From Echinimonas agarilytica (GTDB taxonomy: Bacteria; Pseudomonadota; Gammaproteobacteria; Enterobacterales; Neiellaceae), in the NCBI RefSeq assembly GCF_023703465.1, contig NZ_JAMQGP010000004.1, positions 1 to 64,000 on the forward strand: a DNA stretch of 64,000 nucleotides, written 5' to 3'. The notes under the pieces are model-generated. The model had not been told where the DNA came from, made no database searches, and worked only from the letters and a program-made list of their open reading frames with translations. The translations under genes and the position numbers were made by a program. This document shows positions 46,097 through 55,342 of this stretch, one piece after another; position 1 is the stretch's first letter; every line of letters starts with the position of its first letter.

Positions 46097-47860
46097 ATGC
46101 TAAATATAAGCATTGCCCCGCGTTATTTGTGCACTCTTATTTTGACCTGCGTCATCCTCAGTGGTTGCGCAACGACAAGTGATGTAAACCTGCTCGAAAC
46201 CCTATCTCCTGCGACTGTATTGAAACAAGATGAAGGCGTGGTAATTGTTCGTGTTATGCATGCCAAACACCGACAATTAGAGTTCAATCAGGTCACTATC
46301 GTTCCTGAGAATCTAAATGCATCCGAAACGATCAAGCCGGAGCGATTACAAGCTATCGAGAACGTAGCAACCACCGGCACAGTATTCATGTCACCGGTAA
46401 AATCTGGACGGTATGCATTGAACAGCGTCAGAGCTTTTTATATTTTTGGCGAGCGTTGGTATAGCCATTTTGCTTCGACTGATGCCCAAATGGGCACGTT
46501 TGAAGTCAAGCCAGGAGAAGTCGTCGATCTCGGGACCATTATTTATTACCCGAAACCTCAAGACGATATGTACGTTGAAACATTATTCCATATTCCTGCC
46601 AATAACCCCGGCGAGATCTTAACTCGTCACGCTCCCTATTATTCCTTTGATCAATCTCAAGTGCGTGGCTGGCTTGAAGATGAGCAAGAAGAAGACCGAG
46701 AAACTTTATACGCATCAGTTGCTCAAAACCCGATTAGCTTCGCTAACACTTATCAAGCACCCGATGAAACCATCTATTTTCTAGCTAAATTTGGCGTTTT
46801 GGTGATTCGAGATGCCAATGGCGATTGGGATATTGATGCGGTGGATACGAATCAAGATCTGATCTCAGTTGCCGTCAATAGCCGAGGAGATATGGCAGTA
46901 GGAGGCCATGAAGGTACGCTTTTTTGGAAACCTGAAGGGCAAGATTGGCAAGACCGCTCACAGCCCAAGGATAGTATTGTTCGTCACTTAAAATTCACTG
47001 ACGATGACACCTTATTTATGGCGACATTAAAAGACAACCGATTGACTATTAGCAGCACTCAAACCGACAATTTTGAGTGGCAGCAACGCAATAGTTTTGA
47101 CTTTAATTCTGGCTGGGCAAACTACCAACCTCTGAAAGAGTCCGCTAAAAAAAGCAAACGAACATCGAAACGTACGGTTGATGAACTGTCAATTTTGACC
47201 ATTGATGACAAGCATTTCATCACCGTATACGCCATGCACGATCCAGATTTTTTTGGAAATACAATCAAAAGTGAAATTTATCAATTCGATCCTGAATCTT
47301 GGGTAGTATACGAAATTGAAGATGAACCTGAATTTTCAGCTGTGGTACCTGCTGGCTTAGGGGAATTGGCCATGGAGCGCGAGGGCTTCTGGTCTCTCGG
47401 TGACTCCCAACTTTACAAATACAATAGTCAAACGCAGACGAAGACTGAAATCAACAACCACTTCTACGTGTGCAATAAAAACCAGTACACGCTGGAGCAG
47501 CAATGCCCTCTTGCGAGTAAATCATCTCCATCAAAGAAAAAACCTGTAAAACGCTCATTTACATTTGCCAGTACGCCTATCTTTCTGAACGAGACAGACG
47601 GTTACGCCGTTGTTGGAGTGCCAGAGTATGACAAAGAAAAAGGCGAACGTGTTCAGAAAATAAAGTTTGCTGAAACCAAAGATGCCGGCGCATCTTGGAT
47701 GCCATCGACACACTCATTACCTGAGCCATACTGTCATAAATTAGTGGGGTATGTGAAAACACATTTGCTGCTTTCGTGCAGCGGCTCTACGGGAGATTTC
47801 TACGAATCATTTGATGCAGGAGCAAGCTGGGAGCACGTCCGCCAACAAGAAAATTTCTGA
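46097..47860 (+). CDS. Large lipoprotein with beta-propeller-like repeats
   Basis: The 587-residue protein has a clear lipobox (ILSGCATT; cysteine near residue 24). The N-terminal 150 residues look like a beta-sandwich. Residues about 190-580 contain recurring segments of the BNR/sialidase or YCF48 type, such as DAGASWMPS and DAGASWEHV. No enzyme active site is recognised. It is divergent from the S9 peptidase unit, and the two units may share a promoter region. Likely an outer-membrane surface or scaffold protein. Confidence 0.75.
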   Translation: MLNISIAPRYLCTLILTCVILSGCATTSDVNLLETLSPATVLKQDEGVVIVRVMHAKHRQLEFNQVTIVPENLNASETIKPERLQAIENVATTGTVFMSPVKSGRYALNSVRAFYIFGERWYSHFASTDAQMGTFEVKPGEVVDLGTIIYYPKPQDDMYVETLFHIPANNPGEILTRHAPYYSFDQSQVRGWLEDEQEEDRETLYASVAQNPISFANTYQAPDETIYFLAKFGVLVIRDANGDWDIDAVDTNQDLISVAVNSRGDMAVGGHEGTLFWKPEGQDWQDRSQPKDSIVRHLKFTDDDTLFMATLKDNRLTISSTQTDNFEWQQRNSFDFNSGWANYQPLKESAKKSKRTSKRTVDELSILTIDDKHFITVYAMHDPDFFGNTIKSEIYQFDPESWVVYEIEDEPEFSAVVPAGLGELAMEREGFWSLGDSQLYKYNSQTQTKTEINNHFYVCNKNQYTLEQQCPLASKSSPSKKKPVKRSFTFASTPIFLNETDGYAVVGVPEYDKEKGERVQKIKFAETKDAGASWMPSTHSLPEPYCHKLVGYVKTHLLLSCSGSTGDFYESFDAGASWEHVRQQENF

Positions 47861-47884
47861 GCAGCCTACGCGTTCCATTCACAT

Positions 47885-47908
47885 AAAAAGCGGCTTCTGC
47901 CGCTTTTT
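47885..47908. terminator. Bidirectional terminator
   Basis: AAAAAGCGGC, loop TTCT, GCCGCTTTTT: a strong stem with T-runs on both strands, shared by the lipoprotein gene and the convergent anti-sigma-like gene. Confidence 0.9.
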
Positions 47909-47913
47909 AACTA

Positions 47914-48609
47914 TCAATTGCATTTCAACATCGTTGCGCTTGGAATCACCCGCCACTCAAGCGTCTCACTGTCATCATTGACCAAGTACCAACGTTCTGA
48001 GCGCTGTACCACTTTCCACGTTCGTCGTTGCCAGCTTAGCAGTGGTGCTGAGTCTAGCTCTGAGCGCACAAAATCTTGCGGAGCTTGGTTGGCATCAAGT
48101 GTTTCAACCTTACCCAATTCCGACATCAAACAATATTGCTGCTTGAGGGTACTTTTCTGAGCGGCAATAGCACTGCCCTGCGTATTCGGTTGGCGAGCAA
48201 GAGACTTCATTTTCGACTGAGCCACAGCATGGATTTCTTCTCGGCGAGCCAGCGCGTCGGCCTGCATTTCTGCGCGCTCAGTCTCAACAATTCGAGCCTC
48301 TGAACGCAGCTGTTCCGGCGCTGCTGGTTGATCTTCAAACGGAGTCGAAGCTAAAGGCGCATGTTCCGATTGCTGAAGTTCCAGCAGCCCCGGTTGCCAA
48401 AGCCACCAGCCCAAAACAGCCACCCCCACAACTGACGCAGCCCGAGCCCACATGGAAAAAGACGCCCAATCAGACGTTTTTTTCACACGCTCATGCGCCG
48501 TGTTGCGAATCCGTTGCTCTACCAGTTTGTTGGGTTCCAATTGATTCAATGCGTCTTGGTAGGCCGAATCAATTTGGTCATCTGTCACCGGCGTTTTTGG
48601 TTCAGTCAT
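47914..48609 (-). CDS. Membrane-anchored putative anti-sigma factor
   Basis: The 231-residue protein has a cytoplasmic part of about 50 residues, one membrane segment (ASVVGVAVLGWWLW, about 58-73) and a periplasmic remainder. This topology and its overlap of eight bases with the upstream ECF sigma gene suggest an anti-sigma factor. I see no standard zinc anti-sigma motif. I chose the ATG at 48609 (MTEPKTP); the longer frame from 48675 lies inside the sigma gene. Confidence 0.65.
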   Translation of the reverse strand: MTEPKTPVTDDQIDSAYQDALNQLEPNKLVEQRIRNTAHERVKKTSDWASFSMWARAASVVGVAVLGWWLWQPGLLELQQSEHAPLASTPFEDQPAAPEQLRSEARIVETERAEMQADALARREEIHAVAQSKMKSLARQPNTQGSAIAAQKSTLKQQYCLMSELGKVETLDANQAPQDFVRSELDSAPLLSWQRRTWKVVQRSERWYLVNDDSETLEWRVIPSATMLKCN

Positions 48610-49153
48610 GATGCCGCTCCCAACAGATCCGCAACTGCTGATAACTTGCACGGATCCGACTCTTAATGGTTTCAAATGAAACGTGTAGCTGCTGACTAAT
48701 TTCGTCTACTGCCAGTCCCGCTTGCTTGAGACGAAACACATCCTGCTGTTTCTTCGGTAACTTGCCAACACACATTAAGATAATTGACTCCGTCGCTTGC
48801 TGGAGTTGAATTTGTTCTGGATTGGGCGCACCCGAAGACTGTGAATTAATTTCTGAGTCATCATCATGGTGTTGCTCATGCGGAATTTGTTTACGCCAAT
48901 AATCGGAAATTCGACGCCGACAAATGGTATAAATAAAACTCCGGAAACTGCCGCTGGGATGATACCCCGATGCTTGCGCAATAATCGCCTCCCAACATTC
49001 CTGAAACACTTCATTTGCAGGGGCTTCAGCAAGCTGCTGCCGGATAAAGCCAAACAGCGGCTTACGATAACGTTGATACAAAATGTCAAACGCGGCGGTA
49101 TCGCCACGCTTGCCATAATCCATCATTAGTTGATCATCATTGCGAAAGCTCAT
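48602..49153 (-). CDS. ECF-type RNA polymerase sigma factor
   Basis: The 183-residue protein has sigma region 2 (FDILYQRYRKPLFGFI to RSFIYTICRRRISDYWRK) and sigma region 4 (LPKKQQDVFRLKQAGL to VSFETIKSRIRASYQQLR). It overlaps the VWA gene upstream by 17 bases and the anti-sigma-like gene downstream by eight. The regulon and inducing signal are not visible here. Confidence 0.9.
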   Translation of the reverse strand: MSFRNDDQLMMDYGKRGDTAAFDILYQRYRKPLFGFIRQQLAEAPANEVFQECWEAIIAQASGYHPSGSFRSFIYTICRRRISDYWRKQIPHEQHHDDDSEINSQSSGAPNPEQIQLQQATESIILMCVGKLPKKQQDVFRLKQAGLAVDEISQQLHVSFETIKSRIRASYQQLRICWERHHD

Positions 49154-50885
49154 AGGTACTTTTTGCCTTTGATTTCATCCGTGCTGGGCGAACTTGCTTT
49201 GCTATCGGAGGCTCTGAATGGGGCTGCCTCGCCACAGCGCTTTTCTGCTCAGCAAGGACCTGTCCTAACCGAGCCAGCTTTACAAACTCTGCACGATAAC
49301 CAAATGGGTCTTGCCCTCTGCTTTGATTCGCCCAGTCAATAATCTCAGCATACCCGAGTTGCGCTAAATAATCGCTTCCACGAAGCTTTTGCCCAAATGC
49401 AGCGACCGACAACGCAAACCTGTCGTCCTGTGATACCGCATCAAATTCAACAAATTGGTCTTTGTCGATTGGCGCGATGATCTTATTTGATGCCTGACCT
49501 TGGCTGCTTTTATACCGAACTCGAACCTCTGCCAATGTTTGGTGATTGTTGTATTGAGTCGCATCATGGGCTTGAAAGACCAAAGGGTCCACTAAACCTT
49601 GTGACCCCACAGGGGTTATTTCATATAGAGCGGTGACCGTGTGACCTGCGCCAATATCACCGGCATCTTTCTGATCATTATTGAAATCTTCGCGATTCAG
49701 TTGGCGGTTTTCGTAGCCAATTAAACGATATTCAGAGACCAAGGCAGGATTAAACTCGACTTGAAATTTCACATCGTGAGCCACGGTATGCAGGCTACTG
49801 CCAATTTGATCCACTAACAGTTTTTGTGCTTCATGTAAGGTATCGATATAGCCCGCGAGACCATTCCCATGATCTGCAAGTTGCTCCATTAAATGATCAT
49901 TGTAATTCCCTCTGCCAAACCCATAAGTCGAGAATTGCACACCACTTTGGCGCTTGAGTTTAATTCGATCTTTGAGCTGCTCAACATCGCGAATACCAAC
50001 ATTTAAATCACCATCGGACATGAGTAAAACATGGTTAATGCCATCATCGATGAAACCGTGTGCTGCTTGCTGATACGCCAGCTCAATGCCAGCTTCTCCA
50101 TGGGTCGAACCGCCAGCTCGCAAATTTGAAATCGCCCGTTGAATATCCGCTTTTTGACTCACAGGGGTACTTTTTAGGGCAATTTGAGTGCCACTGGCAT
50201 AAGTCACTATCGACACGCGGTCGGTACCTCTGAGTTGGTCGAGCATCAACATCAGCGACTGTTGCAGTAACGGCAACTTATCTTTTGATTGCATGGATCC
50301 CGACACATCAATCAAGAAGACTAGGTTTGCGTCCGGTCTTTGCGCGGTATCTTGTTGATAAGTACTGACACCTATTCGAATGATCTGGTTTTGTTGATTC
50401 CAAGGCGAAGTGGTCAACAAGGTATCCACTGCAATTGGATGCTGTTCCGATGATGGATTCGCGTAGTCATAGTGAAAGTAATTCACCATTTCTTCAATTC
50501 GAACCGCATCTTTGGGCGGCACAGCGCCATTATTGATAAAGCGTCGTATGTTGGCGTAACTTGCAGTATCTACATCTGAGCTAAAAGTTGATACCGGCTG
50601 CTCCGACACCAAAATCACATCATGACTCTCTAGATCTTGATAATTTTCAGTGCTCACCGCTTGCTGAGGAGATGGCGGTGGAGCCATATAGCTGATAGCC
50701 GCCAATTTTTGAGAAGCTTGTGCACTCATCACCAGAGTTTGTTGCTCTGCAGCTCGAGTCATATCCGCATGCCTCGCTTTGCGCGGCTGCGAGGCGGATT
50801 CGCCAGCGTTGTTATGGGCGGCCTGATTCTGTGAGCATGCAGTTACGGTAACCAATACGGCTAAACATAAGGCGGTCTTTTTCAT
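49137..50885 (-). CDS. VWA-domain lipoprotein (YfbK-like)
   Basis: The 582-residue protein has a lipobox VTAC at residue 16. A YfbK-type N-terminal segment (about 85-165) is followed by a von Willebrand A domain (about 175-355) whose MIDAS begins DVSGS. A C-terminal DUF3520-like part follows. VWA domains bind a divalent ion and mediate protein contacts. It is the first gene of a three-gene overlapping unit with the sigma and anti-sigma-like genes and may be the envelope sensor part; that is inference. Confidence 0.85.
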   Translation of the reverse strand: MKKTALCLAVLVTVTACSQNQAAHNNAGESASQPRKARHADMTRAAEQQTLVMSAQASQKLAAISYMAPPPSPQQAVSTENYQDLESHDVILVSEQPVSTFSSDVDTASYANIRRFINNGAVPPKDAVRIEEMVNYFHYDYANPSSEQHPIAVDTLLTTSPWNQQNQIIRIGVSTYQQDTAQRPDANLVFLIDVSGSMQSKDKLPLLQQSLMLMLDQLRGTDRVSIVTYASGTQIALKSTPVSQKADIQRAISNLRAGGSTHGEAGIELAYQQAAHGFIDDGINHVLLMSDGDLNVGIRDVEQLKDRIKLKRQSGVQFSTYGFGRGNYNDHLMEQLADHGNGLAGYIDTLHEAQKLLVDQIGSSLHTVAHDVKFQVEFNPALVSEYRLIGYENRQLNREDFNNDQKDAGDIGAGHTVTALYEITPVGSQGLVDPLVFQAHDATQYNNHQTLAEVRVRYKSSQGQASNKIIAPIDKDQFVEFDAVSQDDRFALSVAAFGQKLRGSDYLAQLGYAEIIDWANQSRGQDPFGYRAEFVKLARLGQVLAEQKSAVARQPHSEPPIAKQVRPARMKSKAKSTYELSQ

Positions 50886-51054
50886 GATAAATATTCCGTG
50901 TTAGAAAGATGACATAGAAGTAATCGTGACACGGACAAAAACGAGGCATTATTTTTTATAAAAATTTTTAGACACAAATTACCTATTAATTATTAGGCAC
51001 TTAAAGGTGTAACTTTTGAATTCGAGCCATCCTCTGTGTCCAGATACAACAAAG

Positions 51055-51072
51055 CCACCCGAAGGTGGCTCT
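51055..51072 (-). terminator. Terminator of the yceJ-yceI unit
   Basis: On the minus strand AGCCACC, loop TTCG and GGTGGCT are followed by TTGTTGT. It lies 56 bases behind the yceI stop codon. Confidence 0.75.
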
Positions 51073-51127
51073 TAAAACCGTTCCAAAACATCATTGCCCC
51101 ACTTGGAGTTCTTCACACAATGTTGAG

Positions 51128-51703
51128 TTACTTACGGATGCCTTCAACGTCTAATATCATTTCTACCGAACCAGACGCTGGACCTAGCACATCAGGGATG
51201 CCAAAGTCGGTTAATTTTAACGTTGTTGTGCCGGTAAAGCCTGCACGGTAACCACCCCACGGATCTTTTCCTTCACCTATTTTACTCACATCAATATCAA
51301 TTGAACGCGTCACTCCGTGCAACGTAAGGTCGCCTGTGAGCGTGGCTTTACCATCGCCTTTGTCATTAAATTTAGTGCTCACAAATGTAGCCGATGGGTA
51401 CTTGCCGGTATCGAGGAAATCAGTGCCGCGAAGATGTTTATCACGTTCTGCATGATTTGAATCCAGCGAAGTCACATCAATATTCACTTTGATCTTGGAG
51501 TCGTTAGGTTTTGCTGAGTCATAGGTAAATTCACCGTCAAAATCATTGAACCGGCCGTACAGCCAGCTATAACCAAGATGCTGAATCTTGAATTGAATAA
51601 ACGCATGCGCGCCTTTTTTATCAATCACGTATTCGGCAGCATTGGCAGTCAAGCTTGTTACCAGGCTAGCAGCCATGACCATTCCAGTTAAGATTCGTTT
51701 CAT
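51128..51703 (-). CDS. yceI: YceI family periplasmic protein
   Basis: The 191-residue protein has a signal peptide ending TANAAE and the YceI lipocalin-like fold, with signatures AFIQFKIQHLGYSWLYGRF and LTLHGVTRSIDIDV. Family members bind isoprenoids such as polyprenyl quinones. It lies directly behind a cytochrome b561 gene, the pairing also seen for yceJ-yceI in E. coli. Confidence 0.93.
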   Translation of the reverse strand: MKRILTGMVMAASLVTSLTANAAEYVIDKKGAHAFIQFKIQHLGYSWLYGRFNDFDGEFTYDSAKPNDSKIKVNIDVTSLDSNHAERDKHLRGTDFLDTGKYPSATFVSTKFNDKGDGKATLTGDLTLHGVTRSIDIDVSKIGEGKDPWGGYRAGFTGTTTLKLTDFGIPDVLGPASGSVEMILDVEGIRK

Positions 51704-51769
51704 CTTTATATCCTTACAAGTTATATGAGTCTTTATTGGTTTAAGTAAAAGAGTTTCTAAGCGGCACTA

Positions 51770-52315
51770 TCAACGGAACCACATTCGCTTCAAAGTGCCA
51801 TCTTTTTCTATAAAGTGATGCTTTAACGCAGCCAGTACGTGCACAACAACGAGTGCAATAAGGCTCCACGCTAAATACAAATGTATTTGCCCTGCTACAT
51901 CAGCTTGATTTGGAATTGAAGTCACCGAGGCTGGCACCTCAAACCAACCAAACACGTCAATCGAGCGCCCATCCGCGGTACTAATGAGGTAGCCCGACAA
52001 CATGATTGATAGCATCAAAGCATATAAAGCAAGGTGCCCCAAATAGCTCGCTTTTCGCACCGCTTCGCTGTGACGACTTAACGGTGGTGGTGTATGGGAA
52101 ATCACCCGCCATATCAGCCGAACGATCGTCGCAATGAACAACAACACACCAATGCCCTTGTGCAAATCTGGCCCTTGTCGATACCAAGGGTCGTAATAGC
52201 CTAATTCAACCATATACAGCCCCAAGCCAAATAGACCAAACACGACCATGGCAGACAACCAATGCAGCGTCACGGCCATGGCGTTGTAGGTTTCGGGTGT
52301 GCGTTTCAAGTTCAT
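51770..52315 (-). CDS. yceJ: Cytochrome b561 family protein
   Basis: The 181-residue protein has four membrane segments. Histidines in VTLHWLSA, GPDLHKGIG, GHLALYALM and QIHLYLAW are placed for two b-type hemes. It probably passes electrons between quinone and a periplasmic partner; YceI is the obvious candidate. The gene name follows synteny with E. coli. Confidence 0.85.
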   Translation of the reverse strand: MNLKRTPETYNAMAVTLHWLSAMVVFGLFGLGLYMVELGYYDPWYRQGPDLHKGIGVLLFIATIVRLIWRVISHTPPPLSRHSEAVRKASYLGHLALYALMLSIMLSGYLISTADGRSIDVFGWFEVPASVTSIPNQADVAGQIHLYLAWSLIALVVVHVLAALKHHFIEKDGTLKRMWFR

Positions 52316-52464
52316 CTGATTTTCATTCTCGTCATTGATGATTCAAGCATAAAACTAAATAGCTAAATAAAAAGCGCAATAATTTGCATTAACTCATCTA
52401 AAAATCAGATGAATGGCCGCTTTAAAGTGGCTTATGCATGCCTAGCTCTAATCGAATGAGGAAA

Positions 52465-52851
52465 CTATACGCCAATCCGAGCGTAACGCTGACGCGCTCG
52501 CCAAAGGAAAACGCTAACACAAGACGCAATACCCATGAGTAAAGCGGCAACCCACCACAACGGCACCCAATATGCGCTCAGCGCAATGGTTGGCCACAAC
52601 ACCAGCATAGCCCTATTAAAGGTTTTAGGGCTAACCGCACGGTGCTGCTGGTAGTCACGTAACGACTGCCCAAAGACGGGATGGTGCATCAGCCAATGAT
52701 GCAAGCGCGGAGAGGCCTTCGCACTTAAAGTAGCGGCTGCAAGAATAAAAGGTGTGGTTGGCAACAGCGGTAAAAAAGCCCCTAAAATACCAAGGCCAAT
52801 ACATATTAATGCCAACGCATGCATTAAATACTGTTTTATCGTCATTGCCAT
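52465..52851 (-). CDS. ybaN: YbaN family inner membrane protein (DUF454)
   Basis: The 128-residue protein starts with the family signature ICIGLGILGAFLPLLPTTPF and has further hydrophobic segments near residues 77-110. Function unknown. It stands alone, divergent from the lipase gene. Confidence 0.88.
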   Translation of the reverse strand: MAMTIKQYLMHALALICIGLGILGAFLPLLPTTPFILAAATLSAKASPRLHHWLMHHPVFGQSLRDYQQHRAVSPKTFNRAMLVLWPTIALSAYWVPLWWVAALLMGIASCVSVFLWRARQRYARIGV

Positions 52852-52969
52852 ATCTCAGCATTTTGCCGCAAAACCGTCAATTGTTAACGTCGCAACTCAC
52901 CCTACCATTGGCGCTCGAAAATGAGCTAAAATCAATTGTAAACAGGTATTAATACGATAAGGATAGCGT

Positions 52970-53791
52970 GTGAGCCTCTCAGTTTCCCCACAGATTACCA
53001 CTCTGAACCAAGGCAATGCATATTGGATGGCTCGCCTGAGCGCCCTGTCATACCTCAAAGTGGCACCTCACAATCAAATGCCAGATGAGGTTGAAATTCT
53101 CACCAAACTCCAAGCCGAAGATCCTTTATTTATTTCCGTCAAAGGATGGAATAAGAATTCAGCTCAGGCGATTGTGGTAGAACATCGAGATTACATTGCC
53201 ATGGTGTTTAGAGGCACAAATGAAACTTTAGACTGGCTCGATAATCTCAATGCGTTTGCCATTCCGCAATTGTTTGGCAAGTTTCATCGTGGTTTCTGGC
53301 AATCGTTAGAAGATGTATGGCAACCCATGTTAGAGCGCTACAATACCCTGTTCCACGCAGCCAAACGGCCTATTTATTTCACGGGTCACAGTTTAGGGGG
53401 CGCAATGGCAATGGCTGCCGCGGCCAAGTTCGTGCATGCCGACCGACCATTCAATAACCTTTATACCTTTGGCCAGCCCCGCACAATGACACGCTCAACC
53501 GCCCGAATTTTCAATGACGAATGCCGCTCAAGAAGCTTTCGTTTCCACAACAATAACGACATCGTCACGCGCGTCCCCACCCGCTCTATGGGCTACAGCC
53601 ACGCAGGAAGCTATCTTTACATCGATCAAGACCTAAAGTTGCATCGAGATCCTAGCAACTGGTTAAAGTTTTTAGATTGGGTAGAAGGCGCTTTAGAAGC
53701 CATTCATGAGTCGGGTATTGATGCCGTAACAGACCACCATATCGACCATTACATTCACGCACTAAAACGGTGGGAATTTGTGACGTCTTAA
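52970..53791 (+). CDS. Class 3 lipase family protein
   Basis: The 273-residue alpha/beta hydrolase has the lipase-3 nucleophile motif GHSLGG (139-144), the family oxyanion region VFRGTNETLDWLDN near residue 82, and an acid and histidine further on. No signal peptide is visible, so it may be cytosolic or use another route. It starts at a GTG preceded by AAGGAT; no upstream ATG fits. Confidence 0.88.
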   Translation: MSLSVSPQITTLNQGNAYWMARLSALSYLKVAPHNQMPDEVEILTKLQAEDPLFISVKGWNKNSAQAIVVEHRDYIAMVFRGTNETLDWLDNLNAFAIPQLFGKFHRGFWQSLEDVWQPMLERYNTLFHAAKRPIYFTGHSLGGAMAMAAAAKFVHADRPFNNLYTFGQPRTMTRSTARIFNDECRSRSFRFHNNNDIVTRVPTRSMGYSHAGSYLYIDQDLKLHRDPSNWLKFLDWVEGALEAIHESGIDAVTDHHIDHYIHALKRWEFVTS

Positions 53792-53878
53792 GACTCAGAA
53801 ATCACTCAAGTCGTTGCTTTAATCAATTCAACGCAAACATCTGAACACACATAATGCCAATCACTAGGGAGCATTCGT

Positions 53879-54247
53879 ATGGAACTCGACCACATTAATA
53901 TCAGCGCTCCTGCAGCGCTGCTCAAGGTCACCAAAGATTTCTATTGTGAAATACTGCAATTGAACGTCGGCCTACGTCCGAATTTATCACTCCCAGGGTA
54001 TTGGCTTTATTCAGGTGATTTAGCGTTAGTTCATATGTTCGAGAGCGACCGCCACAGTGTTGCCGAACAATTAAATTGTCTTGATCATGTCGCATTTAAA
54101 ATGACTAATGTTGATGCGCTGATCAAACGCTTGCAAGACCACAACGTGGAATACATTGAGAAGCGCCGAGAAACGCCCAAACAAACCCAGATATTTTTCC
54201 ACGATCCAGCAGGAATTCGGCTTGAAGCCATTTTTTATGGCGAATAA
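53879..54247 (+). CDS. VOC superfamily (glyoxalase/dioxygenase-like) protein
   Basis: The 122-residue protein has one vicinal-oxygen-chelate fold: LDHINISA at the start, LDHVAFK in the middle and FHDPAGIRLEAIF at the end. Metal ligands are probably the histidines near residues 4 and 69 and the glutamate near residue 115. The substrate is unknown. Confidence 0.85.
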   Translation: MELDHINISAPAALLKVTKDFYCEILQLNVGLRPNLSLPGYWLYSGDLALVHMFESDRHSVAEQLNCLDHVAFKMTNVDALIKRLQDHNVEYIEKRRETPKQTQIFFHDPAGIRLEAIFYGE

Positions 54248-54379
54248 CTTTGCTGATTTGCATAAAAATTTAAGCAATACCCATATCAAACTATCAACAA
54301 AATACATATAACATTACACTCACTAGAAACGTCCCTTATACCCATTGGCCCATAACTTAAATGGAATCTGTTTGCTTTC

Positions 54380-55321
54380 ATGAAAGACTTTGACCCGAGC
54401 TACGGCTATTCCAAAGAGCAATTACTGTGTGTGCCCGCCCCACAGGAGCCCGATGGATTTTTGGAGTTTTGGCAACGCCGATACGAAGCTGTTTTGGGAA
54501 AACCACTCCATGAAAAAGTTCGGAATACAGGTGAAGTGCGAGATGGCTTTCAGATTCATGAATTCAGTTTTATCTCGACCAATGACATCACCATTAAAGG
54601 TTGGCTACTGGTTCCTGACGGTCGCGAGATCAAGCGCGGCTTTATCGTCGGTCACGGCTATGGCGGATGCGACGGGCCGGATACCACCTTGCCATTCCCT
54701 GATGCCGCCATGCTATTTCTGTGTTTCAGAGGTTTAGGCCGCAGCGGTCACGACAAAATTTCATCCCAGTCGTTTTGGCATGTGCTGCATAACATTCAAG
54801 ACTACCAACGGTACGTAATTGGCGGATGTGTGGAAGATTTCTGGCTATCGATTAGCTTAATGCTCAAGTTGTTTCCTGAATTGAGTGGGCATTTAGGCTT
54901 AATGGGAATTAGTTTTTCAGGAGGCCTTGCTGCCTTGGCTTTAGCCGTTGAACAGCGAATTCAGAGTGGCCATGTGAACGTGCCTACGTTCGGCAATTAT
55001 CAGGTTCGATTGCAGCTTCCAACCAAAGGCAGTGGCTTTAGTGTGCAACGTTTTCATAAGCGTCATCCTGAAGTCACAAATAAGACACTGGCATTTCATG
55101 ATGCTGCAATCGCAGCGAAATATATCCGTGTTCCAATGCACTTCGCTTGTGCAAAAAGCGACCCAATTGTGGCACCTCCGGGTCAGTTTGCTATTTATAA
55201 TGCAACAGTTTCAAGTAAGCAACTATACTGGTTAAGCCACGGGCATGCTGAATATCCGGAGCAAGAGCAGGAACACCAGCAACTTTTGGCACAGTTAATG
55301 CAATTTTTCAAACACCTATAG
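54380..55321 (+). CDS. Acetyl xylan esterase (AXE1)-like alpha/beta hydrolase
   Basis: The 313-residue protein matches the AXE1/cephalosporin-C deacetylase family: an N-terminal segment with FLEFWQRRYEA, VGHGYGGCDGP as the oxyanion region, and an acid in AKSDPIVAPP and histidine in SHGHAEYPE. The nucleophile segment reads GISFSGG (from residue 176) rather than GxSxG. No signal peptide is visible. Three bases lie between its stop codon and a possible TTG start of the next gene, so the two are probably co-transcribed. Confidence 0.8.
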   Translation: MKDFDPSYGYSKEQLLCVPAPQEPDGFLEFWQRRYEAVLGKPLHEKVRNTGEVRDGFQIHEFSFISTNDITIKGWLLVPDGREIKRGFIVGHGYGGCDGPDTTLPFPDAAMLFLCFRGLGRSGHDKISSQSFWHVLHNIQDYQRYVIGGCVEDFWLSISLMLKLFPELSGHLGLMGISFSGGLAALALAVEQRIQSGHVNVPTFGNYQVRLQLPTKGSGFSVQRFHKRHPEVTNKTLAFHDAAIAAKYIRVPMHFACAKSDPIVAPPGQFAIYNATVSSKQLYWLSHGHAEYPEQEQEHQQLLAQLMQFFKHL

Positions 55322-55342
55322 CATTTGAGCACACGGAATCAC

